This document shows, piece after piece, positions 1 through 6,669 of a stretch of DNA of 17,295 nt; within the stretch, counting starts at the first letter, position 1; each line of letters opens with the position of its first letter. Below the pieces are notes generated by a model. It did not search any database. It was not told the origin of the DNA and saw only the letters and a program-made list of their open reading frames with translations. The DNA comes from a bacterium. Its GTDB lineage: Bacteria; Hinthialibacterota; Hinthialibacteria; OLB16. The DNA is taken from positions 1 through 17,295 of the forward strand of contig JAJVIK010000028.1 of assembly GCA_022072055.1 (NCBI GenBank). Reading direction: 5' to 3'. The position numbers were made by a program, and so were the translations under genes.

Positions 1-1443
1 CCGCCGGGCTATGCACGTCATAAGCCAGAGAGCACGTTGTTGTTTCAGCTCGTCGAGCGGCATTACCCGGCATTTCGCGAGATGCGCGCCATGGCAGGTC
101 GTTCGCTGCCGGACTACATTGAGGAAGAGTTCGCCGCCTATCTGAAGTGTGGTCGGTTGGAGGAAGGCTTCCTGCGTGTGCGCTGCGAGCGCTGCCGCGC
201 CGAGAAGCTGGTGGCGTTCAGTTGCAAGAAGCGTGGATTCTGTCCGTCATGTGGTGCGAGACGCATGGCCGAGACCGCGGTGCTGTTGGCCGACGAAGTA
301 CTGCCGGAGCGTCCGTTGCGTCAATGGGTGCTCTCGCTTCCCTATGCATTGCGCTTCCTGCTCGCCACTGATCCGGATGCTTTGACGCTTGTGTTGGGCG
401 CGGTGTATCGCACGATCTCGGGTTACTTGTTGAAGACTGCAGGCCAGACGCGTGCCACGGCCGACACTGGTGCCGTCACGCTGATTCAGCGCTTCGGCTC
501 GGCGCTGAACCTGAACATGCACTTTCACATGATCTTTCTCGATGGCGTGTACGTGCAGACGGGCGATCAGCCTGTATTCCGCCATTTACCCGCACTCACG
601 AGTGCCCAGCTGCAAGCACTGGTGCAGCAGATCGCCGAGCGAGTGGGGCGATTGCTGGAGAAGCGCGGGCTGGTCGAGCGCGACTTGGAGAACGCTTGGC
701 TCGCCACCGACGGGCCAGGCGGACCGCTTGATGACCTGATCGGCCATTCCATTACCTACCGGATCGCGGTCGGCCCGCGTGCCGGGCAGAAGCTGTTCAC
801 GCTGCAGACATTGCCAGCCAGCGCAGCGCCGGAGGCCGAGCAACAAGGCGATCATCGCGGCGCCGCTCAGGCTGGAGGATTCTCCCTGCACGCCGGCGTC
901 GACATCGAGCCCGGCCAGCGCCCGAAGCTCGAACGATTGTGCCGCTACATCAGCCGCCCGCCGGTGGCGGTGGATCGTATGGCGCTCACCGCCTCAGGGC
1001 AGGTCCGCTATGCCCTGAAGACGCCTTACCGAGATGGCACGACACACATTGTGCTGGAGCCACTGGACTTGATGGCGCGCTTGGCCGCACTGGTGCCGCC
1101 GCCTCGGATGCACTTGACCCGATACCACGGCGTGTTCGCGCCGCACAGCAAGCTGCGCGCAGCGATAACGCCGGCGCGTCGCGGTGCAGGCAGGAAGCCG
1201 CAGGTTGAAGAGGCCGCCGACAAGTCAGCCACCCCAAGGCATGTGGCGATGAGCTGGGCGAAGCGCTTGAAGCGTGTGTTCGGGATCGACATCGAAGCCT
1301 GCGCGCGCTGCGGGGGGAAGCTCAAGGTGATTGCCAGCATCGAGGATCCGCAGGTCATCGCGAAGATTCTGGCGCACCTGGGACGCGCCGCGCCGGATCA
1401 GTACCCATCCGAGCTGCCGCTTGGGGCGAGGGCGCCACCATAG
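1..1443 (+). CDS. IS91 family transposase (copy 1, N-terminus cut by window edge)
   Basis: This is a HUH-type rolling-circle transposase that nicks oriIS and moves the element as single-stranded DNA. The frame is open from base 1, and the first residues, GYARHKPESTLLFQLVE, fit the N-terminal region of IS91 transposases, so the true start lies upstream of the window. An internal TTG at 37 is unlikely to be the start. Visible parts are a Cys-rich zinc-binding region (C-x2-C, then C-P-S-C-G), the metal-binding HUH signature HFH in LNMHFHMIFLDG, a segment with the likely nucleophile in CRYISRPP, the conserved LTRYHGVFAPHSKLR block, and a C-terminal CxRCGGKLKVIASI zinc ribbon ending in a DPxVIxKILxHL helix. 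Only one Tyr is present in the CRYISRPP block, where IS91 itself has two nearby. No internal stop or frameshift is visible, so it could be active if the missing 5' end is intact. Confidence 0.9.
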   Translation, partial: PPGYARHKPESTLLFQLVERHYPAFREMRAMAGRSLPDYIEEEFAAYLKCGRLEEGFLRVRCERCRAEKLVAFSCKKRGFCPSCGARRMAETAVLLADEVLPERPLRQWVLSLPYALRFLLATDPDALTLVLGAVYRTISGYLLKTAGQTRATADTGAVTLIQRFGSALNLNMHFHMIFLDGVYVQTGDQPVFRHLPALTSAQLQALVQQIAERVGRLLEKRGLVERDLENAWLATDGPGGPLDDLIGHSITYRIAVGPRAGQKLFTLQTLPASAAPEAEQQGDHRGAAQAGGFSLHAGVDIEPGQRPKLERLCRYISRPPVAVDRMALTASGQVRYALKTPYRDGTTHIVLEPLDLMARLAALVPPPRMHLTRYHGVFAPHSKLRAAITPARRGAGRKPQVEEAADKSATPRHVAMSWAKRLKRVFGIDIEACARCGGKLKVIASIEDPQVIAKILAHLGRAAPDQYPSELPLGARAPP

Positions 1444-1609
1444 CAATCCCGTCTGCTTTGAGTTCGAAGGTTGGGGTGCTTGCCGCTGGCCTGTGACGCG
1501 GCGGAGTGGGGTGGCGTGTGCCCGGATTCGGGTCAGGGGTGGGAGGGGGGGATTTCCGAGTGCGAGCAGGGGTAACTGCGACTGGCAGGCGGTTTCCGGT
1601 GGCCACGTT

Positions 1610-1628
1610 CACCGGCCAGGGCCTGGTG
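1610..1628 (+). other. Hairpin in IS91 3' end, candidate oriIS structure
   Basis: The sequence caccggccagggcctggtg can pair CACC with GGTG and GGC with GCC, with one bulged T. It lies about 60 bases before the GAAC tetramer near the right end of the element, where IS91-type elements carry a hairpin recognised by the transposase. The same hairpin recurs at 17203-17221 in the second copy. The rest of 1444-1685 shows no coding potential that I trust. Assignment as oriIS rests on position and structure only. Confidence 0.4.
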
Positions 1629-1685
1629 GCGGCAGGCTCGGGCTCACCATAAGGCCGGTTACACGAATTTGACTGCAAGGGTGGT

Positions 1686-2000
1686 TTGAACTTCCTATCC
1701 GCCGGCATCATCGTGCGCAACTCGATCCTGCTGGTGGATTTCATCGATCAGGAACTGGCTGCGGGGCGCGCGCCGGCCGAGGCCGTGATCCGCGCCGGCG
1801 CCGTGCGCGCCCGCCCGATCGTGCTGACGGCGCTCGCGGCGATGATCGGTGCGCTGTTCATCGTGGGCGACCCGATCTTCAACGGGCTCGCCGTTTCGCT
1901 GATTTTCGGCATCCTGGTCTCGACGCTGCTGACGCTGGTCGTGATCCCGATCCTCTATTTCAGCCTGTTGCGCGTGAGGCCGCAGCAGGCGCAAGGCTGA
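1686..2000 (+). pseudogene. C-terminal remnant of RND efflux permease
   Basis: About 100 residues match the extreme C-terminus of an inner-membrane RND-type proton-driven efflux pump subunit. The motif AGIIVRNSILLVDFI is typical of the transmembrane core, followed by a cytoplasmic stretch ending in ARPIVLTALAAMIGAL and a last hydrophobic helix (LIFGILVSTLLTLVVIPILYF). Full-length RND permeases are about 1000 residues, so roughly 90 percent is missing. Family homology begins at about 1701, directly at the end of the IS91 element, so the IS insertion (or a deletion starting from it) removed the rest. The formal TTG start at 1686 lies in or at the edge of IS DNA and is probably not used. The stop is 3 bases from the end of the convergent CHAT gene. 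Confidence 0.8.
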
Positions 2001-2003
2001 CCG

Positions 2004-5000
2004 TCACCGCCACTCGCCCGACAACACGTAGCCCGCCCAGTAGTAGGGCGACGCCCAGCGCGGATCCTTGCGCAGCGCGCCCTGCGCCTCCCGCAGCGCC
2101 GCCGCCGGGGAGAGACCGCGCTCGAGCACCGCTGCATAGAAATGACGCATCAATGCCGTGCTGGCACGGTCGTCCACGTTCCACAGCGTGGCGATCACGC
2201 GCGGTGCGCCCGCATACATGAAGGCCCGCGTCAGCCCGAGCAGACCTTCGCCATCGATCTCGCGCCCGAGCGCCGTCTGGCAGGCGCTCAGGACGACGAG
2301 CTCCGCGCGCAACGACAGCCCGAAGATGTCGTGCATGCGCAGCAGCGCATCGAGCGGCCTGCCTTGCTCATCGACGGCGGACAGGACCAGGCCCGACAAC
2401 TCCGGGTATGCGTCGTTCACCAGCCCGTGCGTGGCGAAATGAACCATGCGGTACTGCTCGAGGCCCCCGTCGAGCACCGCGGCGCGATTGGCCCGGAAAT
2501 CGGTGGCCTCGAAGCGCTGCGAGGCCGGCACCAGGGCGGCGATGGCCTGCGCTTCGTGCCTGCTGAAGCGCAGGCGTCGCAATGTGGGCAGCCCCGCAGC
2601 AGCCGTGCTCGCGCGCTCCGCGTCGCCGGCACCGAGTGCGCTCGCAAGCGGCTCTACCGGCTGCCGCAGCTGCTGCGAACCCCCGGACATGTTGCGGGCG
2701 ACGCGCGGATCGTCCGCCGAGAACACCGGGTCCGCGAACACCGCAATCGTCTTCCCCGGTGCGTCACCCTGCGGCGCAGTCCGTATGGCCGCCAGCACCG
2801 AGAGTGACGGCAGGTAGACGATCTCGCGTTCGTCGACCAGCATCGCGCCATCGTTCATGCCGGAAGAAGACGGCAGCGCCGCGAGCGGCAGATATTCGAT
2901 CGCACCGTGGCCCACGACGATCATTCGCCGGTGCGCGAACTCGCCGAAGATTTCGGCGGGCAGAATCCGGCCGATTTCGGCGGCCAGCTCGCGCATCCGC
3001 GCCTGCGCCGCGGCACGCTCGGTGCTGCGCAGCATCGCCTGTGCGGGCGGCCGCGCGGAGAGCGCCCCGAAGTAGCGGCGGGTGGCCTCTTCGATGAGAT
3101 CGGCGCCGGGAAGAATCCGGCTCTGCAGCGTGTCCCTCGACAGCATCCACACATAACTGCGCTCGGCGCCGAGCCAGTACTCGAGCACCACCGTGTCGGC
3201 ATCCAGCTGCTTCTGCACCGCACCGATGTCGATCGGCCGGGCCAGCGTCAACTCCGCGTACCGCGGACTGCGGGCGCGAATCTCGCCCTCGAGCTGGTGC
3301 AGGTCACGGATGGCTTCGTCCACGGCACGGCCGGCCGCAGCGCCCGCTTCCGCGTCGTGCGGGCCGGCGAGGAGACTGCGCCAACGCTGGTCGCGGGCAT
3401 TCAGCACCCGGCGCAGATCGCGTTCGCGTTCGACGAGTCGGGGGTCCACCGCCTCGAGCAGGTTGCTCCGTTTCTCGGACAACAGGTCCAGAAGACCCCG
3501 GGCACGGGCGCGCTCGCTCGCCTGCAGGGCTTGCGCGTCGTAGCCGCCATCGGGCTCGCGCTCGTGCAACCCCATCAGGACGTCGATCAGCGTCGCGTAG
3601 AAACCCTGCACCGAGGCAAACCACGACAGCCGCAGATCCGGCTGCGCCACCTGGCCGCGCAGTGACTCGATGATGTCGACCGCTTGCAGCGCGCTGTCGA
3701 GCGCAGCCACGAGCTCGTCGCCGGCGGCATGCAAGCGGGCGAGCGCGAGCAACGTCGCCGCCTCGCCGCGTGCGTCGGCGGTCTCGCGCTGCAGTGCAAG
3801 GGCCGCCGCGTATCGCCCGTAGGCGTCGTCGCGCTCGGCGCGCGCGGAGTGCCAGGCGCCGAGGCGTACCTGTGCCGCCGCCTCGGCGCGACGATCACCG
3901 AGATGACGGGCACTGGCGAGGGCCGCATGACCCAGTTGCGCGACCTCGTCCGACGCCGGATCGGCGTGATACTCCGCCAGCAACAGCAGGGCGTAGCACT
4001 CTTCGCGCTGGCTCCCCACGCGCCTTGCAGCGGCCAGTGACTCTTCGAGCAGCTCGCGCGCGCGATCCGGATTGCGCCGCCCGAACTGCACCATCGCGAG
4101 ATTGGAGAGCGTCTGCGCCTCTCCGGCCACATCGCCCCCCTGGCGGCGCAGCGCGAGCGCCTGCCCGAACTCGTCAGCCGCCTCGTCGAGATCGTTCAGT
4201 TGCCAGGCGAGCAGGCCCAGGTTGTTCAGGCTGGCCCCCCGTCCCGCGAGATTGCCGGCTTCGGCCCACAGCGGCAGGGCCTGTCGATAGTAGGCCGCCG
4301 CCGGCTGCACCTCGCCCAGCGTCTGGTGATACCAGCCGAGGTTGTGGCGGACGATGGCTTCCTTGTAGCGGTCTCCGGTGGCGTGAAGCGCCGGCAGCGC
4401 CTGGGTGAAGTACTCGATCGCCAGGGCCGGCTGTCCCGTCTCCTGGTAAAGGGCGCCCAGATTGTTGGCGGCGCCCGCCTCGCCGGCGTGATTGCCGTTA
4501 CCCCGATAAAGGTCCAGCGCCCGCCGCGTGTGGTCGATCGCCGGCGTCCACTCACCCAGCTGGAAATGGACCCGGCCGAGGCGCATCTGCACGCGCCCTT
4601 CGCTATCGGCATCGGCGTTGGCCCGGAACTGCGCCGCAGCCTCCGTGAACGCGGCGGCAGCTGCGCGCAGGCCTTCCGGTGTACCCTGGTATTCGGCCTG
4701 GAGCCCGCGCTGCCAGTCGGCGACGGCCGCCACGTCGTGGGTGTCGCGCGCCGTGGCGGGCCGGATCGCAAGTACCGCCAGGCGATACTCGCCAGCGTCG
4801 GCCGACAAGACCGTGACCGACAGGCGATACTCGCCGGGGCCGCCGGCGATCAGGCGAACCTGATCGTCGCTGTACGGGCTGTGGCGTGTTTCCTGCTCCA
4901 CGAGGACGCGGCCCTGCGGGTCGATCACGGACACCGCGAGATCGATGCCCATTTCGCGGGTGTCCACGGCGAGATAGTCGCCGGCGCGCAGTTCGACGGT

Positions 5001-5201
5001 GTAAATATCGTTGCCGCCGGGCTCGATGCGCCGCTCGTGCTGCGCATCCGGCACCAGATGCGTGGTTTGCGGCGCAGCGTCAGTGGCTGCGGCAGCGGCA
5101 GCGGTGGTCAGTGCGGCGAGCGCTGCGGCAGCCAGTATCCAGGGTCGCAATAGCGACGCCTCACTGCCTGCGCACCGCGAAGTGGTAGTAGATCGGGTCA
5201 T
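2004..5201 (-). CDS. Exported TPR-CHAT caspase-like protease with N-terminal PPC-like domain
   Basis: CHAT domains are caspase-fold cysteine proteases, usually fused to TPR sensors. Visible order over 1065 residues: a basic N-terminus and a hydrophobic, Ala-rich export signal (about 18-40); a beta-rich segment resembling bacterial pre-peptidase C-terminal (PPC) domains (about 50-147, with DxYxVELRAGDYL and GEYRLSV); tetratricopeptide repeats (about 195-510, with repeated NNLGxLYQETGQ-type and YxQALPL motifs); a helical linker (about 510-645); and the CHAT domain (about 655-1065). The catalytic dyad looks intact: His925 in HFATHG and Cys974 in LSACQTALG. The C-terminal WNVDD and SPYYWAGYVLSG motifs are also typical. 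The predicted site is the periplasm or outer face. ATG at 5201 overlaps the end of the upstream membrane-protein gene by 41 bases, and GGGGGCAG precedes it, so translation is probably coupled. The substrate is unknown; the neighbouring membrane protein is the first candidate. Confidence 0.9.
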   Translation of the reverse strand: MTRSTTTSRCAGSEASLLRPWILAAAALAALTTAAAAAATDAAPQTTHLVPDAQHERRIEPGGNDIYTVELRAGDYLAVDTREMGIDLAVSVIDPQGRVLVEQETRHSPYSDDQVRLIAGGPGEYRLSVTVLSADAGEYRLAVLAIRPATARDTHDVAAVADWQRGLQAEYQGTPEGLRAAAAAFTEAAAQFRANADADSEGRVQMRLGRVHFQLGEWTPAIDHTRRALDLYRGNGNHAGEAGAANNLGALYQETGQPALAIEYFTQALPALHATGDRYKEAIVRHNLGWYHQTLGEVQPAAAYYRQALPLWAEAGNLAGRGASLNNLGLLAWQLNDLDEAADEFGQALALRRQGGDVAGEAQTLSNLAMVQFGRRNPDRARELLEESLAAARRVGSQREECYALLLLAEYHADPASDEVAQLGHAALASARHLGDRRAEAAAQVRLGAWHSARAERDDAYGRYAAALALQRETADARGEAATLLALARLHAAGDELVAALDSALQAVDIIESLRGQVAQPDLRLSWFASVQGFYATLIDVLMGLHEREPDGGYDAQALQASERARARGLLDLLSEKRSNLLEAVDPRLVERERDLRRVLNARDQRWRSLLAGPHDAEAGAAAGRAVDEAIRDLHQLEGEIRARSPRYAELTLARPIDIGAVQKQLDADTVVLEYWLGAERSYVWMLSRDTLQSRILPGADLIEEATRRYFGALSARPPAQAMLRSTERAAAQARMRELAAEIGRILPAEIFGEFAHRRMIVVGHGAIEYLPLAALPSSSGMNDGAMLVDEREIVYLPSLSVLAAIRTAPQGDAPGKTIAVFADPVFSADDPRVARNMSGGSQQLRQPVEPLASALGAGDAERASTAAAGLPTLRRLRFSRHEAQAIAALVPASQRFEATDFRANRAAVLDGGLEQYRMVHFATHGLVNDAYPELSGLVLSAVDEQGRPLDALLRMHDIFGLSLRAELVVLSACQTALGREIDGEGLLGLTRAFMYAGAPRVIATLWNVDDRASTALMRHFYAAVLERGLSPAAALREAQGALRKDPRWASPYYWAGYVLSGEWR

Positions 5202-5962
5202 CCGCTGCCCCCGTGCCCGCCGCGTTCGTCAGCAACAGCTCGTACTCGCCGCTCGCCAGCAACTGCGAAGGCACGTCGATCGAGACGATCCGCCCACCCG
5301 TGGTGGCCCGCGGGCGCAGCTGCGGCTGCCGCAGCAGAACTGCGCCCCGCATGTCGTGGAGCTCCACGTCATAGCGCGGATGTGCGGATACGGTAGCAAG
5401 ATCCAGCTGCAATCTCACTGTTCCCGATCCGGGTGGCAGGTCGATTCGCTCGATTCCGTCGCCGCCGCGCACGAGGCCGGGGGTCAGGATCACGGAGGCC
5501 AGCACCACCGCGGTGGCGGGCACGGTGGCGGCCGGCAGCGGCGAGGGGGGCACCTGCGGTATTTCGGCGGGCGCACTTCGATCCGGGTCCCGACCCTGAG
5601 GCGCGCCGGCGAGCCGCTCCTGCTGCTGCTCGAGGTCGACGACCTGCCGCTCCAGCGCCGCCTTGTTCAGTGTGAGGTCTGCGAGCTCGGCCTGCAAAGC
5701 GGCCGTTGCACGCCGCTGCTCGAACAGTTGCCAGCCGAACACCACGGCAAGTCCGACCCCCGCCGCAGCCGCGGCCAGCGGCCAGCGAACCGCCTCTTGG
5801 CGGCGATCGCCCGCAACACCGCTGGCGGGCAGCGGCAGAAGAGCGTACCGACTCGCGCGCCGCACGCAGCACGGCGTCATCGTGGCGCGCGCCGGTGCGC
5901 ACTGCATCGGCATCGAGCAGCGCACGGATGTCCCGGTCGTCATCGTTCTGCTCAGGCGTCAT
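5161..5962 (-). CDS. Single-pass membrane protein, putative anti-sigma factor, with apparent frameshift
   Basis: The expected start is ATG at 5962, overlapping the sigma-factor stop by 11 bases. It gives an acidic cytoplasmic N-terminus (MTPEQNDDDRDIRALLDADA, then LRAARESVR). That frame later turns into low-complexity Arg/Gly sequence. The frame one base further on continues with RRQEAVRWPLAAAAAG, a transmembrane helix, a coiled coil (LQAELADLTLNKAALERQ), a Pro-rich linker and a beta-rich C-terminal domain ending in YYHFAVRRQ at 5161. The frame change must fall around 5790-5860. An uninterrupted alternative begins at ATG 5943, but its first 35 or so residues look like out-of-frame sequence. 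The restored protein is about 266 residues. Its place between an ECF sigma factor and its topology suggest a membrane anti-sigma factor, although no zinc-binding ZAS motif is seen. The indel may be a real mutation, a sequencing error or recoding. Confidence 0.7.
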
Positions 5963-6554
5963 CGGGGGATTCCTCGGCCTCGCGGATCAGCGCGGCGCGC
6001 AGCTTCGCGATCGCATACTTCCTGCGGCTCATGAGGGTCTCGCGTGGCGCGCCGGTCAGCGCCGCCATCGTGTCGAAGTCGAAGTCCGCCGCCCACAGTG
6101 CCATGACTTCGCGCTGCTCGAACGGCAAGGCGAGCAGCGCCTCGTTCACGCGGCGTACCTGCTCGCCCTGCTCCGCGAGCTCGGCAGGATCGGGCGCGAC
6201 GCCGCGGGCGAGCGCGTCGACGCGCTCGAGGTTCGCCGGCAGCGCAACCGTACGCGCCGCATCGAACTTGCGCCGGTATTCGTCGATGAAATGATTGCGG
6301 GCGAGCGTGCACAGCCAGGTGCGGAACGTGACGCCGGCCCGCGCCGTGTAGCGATCCTGGCGCGCCACGTCGATCGCCTTGACCCACACCTGCTGCGAAG
6401 CATCTTCGGCAACCTCACGGTCTCCAGACAGCCGGATCAGGAAGCGCAGCAGGACATCCTTGTGGCGACGGAACAGCTCCTCGAAGGCGGCCAGATCGCC
6501 CTCCTTCTGGAAACTGAGCATCAACTCATGGTCGTTGGCATCACTCAATGACAC
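5952..6554 (-). CDS. ECF-family RNA polymerase sigma factor
   Basis: This 200-residue protein directs RNA polymerase to a stress or envelope regulon. Sigma region 2 spans about 22-97, with FEELFRRHKDVLLRFLIRLSGD, the EDASQQVWVKA helix and FRTWLCTLARNHFIDEYRR. Region 4 spans about 135-188, with LLALPFEQREVMALWAADF and the HTH segment MAALTGAPRETLMSRRKYA. Regions 1.1 and 3 are absent, as expected for ECF factors. The start is GTG at 6554; no good Shine-Dalgarno sequence precedes it, and a later ATG (residue 12) would cost little of region 2. The gene heads a compact operon, overlapping the membrane-protein gene, which in turn overlaps the CHAT gene. Such sigma/anti-sigma pairs are usually autoregulated. 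The ECF subgroup is not assigned. Confidence 0.93.
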   Translation of the reverse strand: MSLSDANDHELMLSFQKEGDLAAFEELFRRHKDVLLRFLIRLSGDREVAEDASQQVWVKAIDVARQDRYTARAGVTFRTWLCTLARNHFIDEYRRKFDAARTVALPANLERVDALARGVAPDPAELAEQGEQVRRVNEALLALPFEQREVMALWAADFDFDTMAALTGAPRETLMSRRKYAIAKLRAALIREAEESPDDA

Positions 6555-6559
6555 GAACG

Positions 6560-6610
6560 GGAGCCGCTGTCTGGTTTACGGCTCCGATCATAGCGTGGCG
6601 GCGCGTTTCC
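6560..6610 (-). promoter_or_regulatory. Candidate sigma-operon promoter and leader inverted repeat
   Basis: On the minus strand a TATGAT hexamer (6592-6587) resembles a -10 box and lies 12 bases after GGAAAC (6610-6605), which resembles the GGAAC -35 element of many ECF promoters. Between this and the GTG start is a perfect 7-base inverted repeat, GGAGCCG / CGGCTCC (6560-6566 and 6579-6585, 12-base loop). It ends 5 bases before the start codon and could be an operator or a leader hairpin limiting translation. The promoter spacing is not ideal for either sigma-70 or ECF enzymes, so this is a weak call. Confidence 0.3.
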
Positions 6611-6649
6611 AGCGCGGCGCAGCGGGTTCCTGGCCGGCTGCGCCGCGCT
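6611..6649 (-). terminator. Strong GC-rich hairpin behind the giant surface-protein gene
   Basis: A perfect 13-base inverted repeat (AGCGCGGCGCAGC, 6611-6623, against 6637-6649) encloses a 13-base loop. It starts 20 bases after the stop of the giant gene and lies before the sigma-factor gene on the same strand. It has no T-run, so it is not a textbook intrinsic terminator, but its place fits 3'-end protection or attenuation between the surface-protein pair and the sigma operon. Confidence 0.5.
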
Positions 6650-6669
6650 TCGCTTCCGCCCCTGCGCCC

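Larger units (their letters stand above)
1..1702 (+). mobile_element. IS91-family rolling-circle insertion sequence, copy 1 (5' end outside window)
   Basis: The element comprises the transposase and about 250 bases of non-coding 3' DNA, which in IS91 elements carries the replication-initiating end (oriIS). Bases 53-1702 recur in direct orientation at 15646-17295, offset by 15593. The only difference I found is G1657 versus A17250. The left end (terIS) lies beyond the window, because the transposase frame is open back to base 1. The right end is placed near 1690-1702: homology of the downstream RND gene starts at about 1701, and the second copy stays identical up to the window edge at the equivalent of 1702. 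A GAAC tetramer, a known IS91-type target, sits at 1688-1691 and is another possible boundary. The exact right end is therefore uncertain. Confidence 0.85.

Noticed and set aside
5941-5943. ATG 5943 as the true start of the membrane protein
   Set aside because: It yields an odd Cys/Met/Arg-rich N-terminus, whereas ATG 5962 in another frame gives a plausible acidic N-terminus coupled to the sigma stop. A frameshift fits better, although not proven.
5011-6294. 427-codon open frame on the plus strand
   Set aside because: It runs antisense across the sigma/membrane-protein/CHAT junctions and has low-complexity Arg/Gln/His sequence.
2004-6554. Type III-E CRISPR (Craspase) locus
   Set aside because: There is no gRAMP/Cas7-11, no Cas1 and no repeat array. 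The CHAT protein has an export signal, so only the regulatory logic is comparable.
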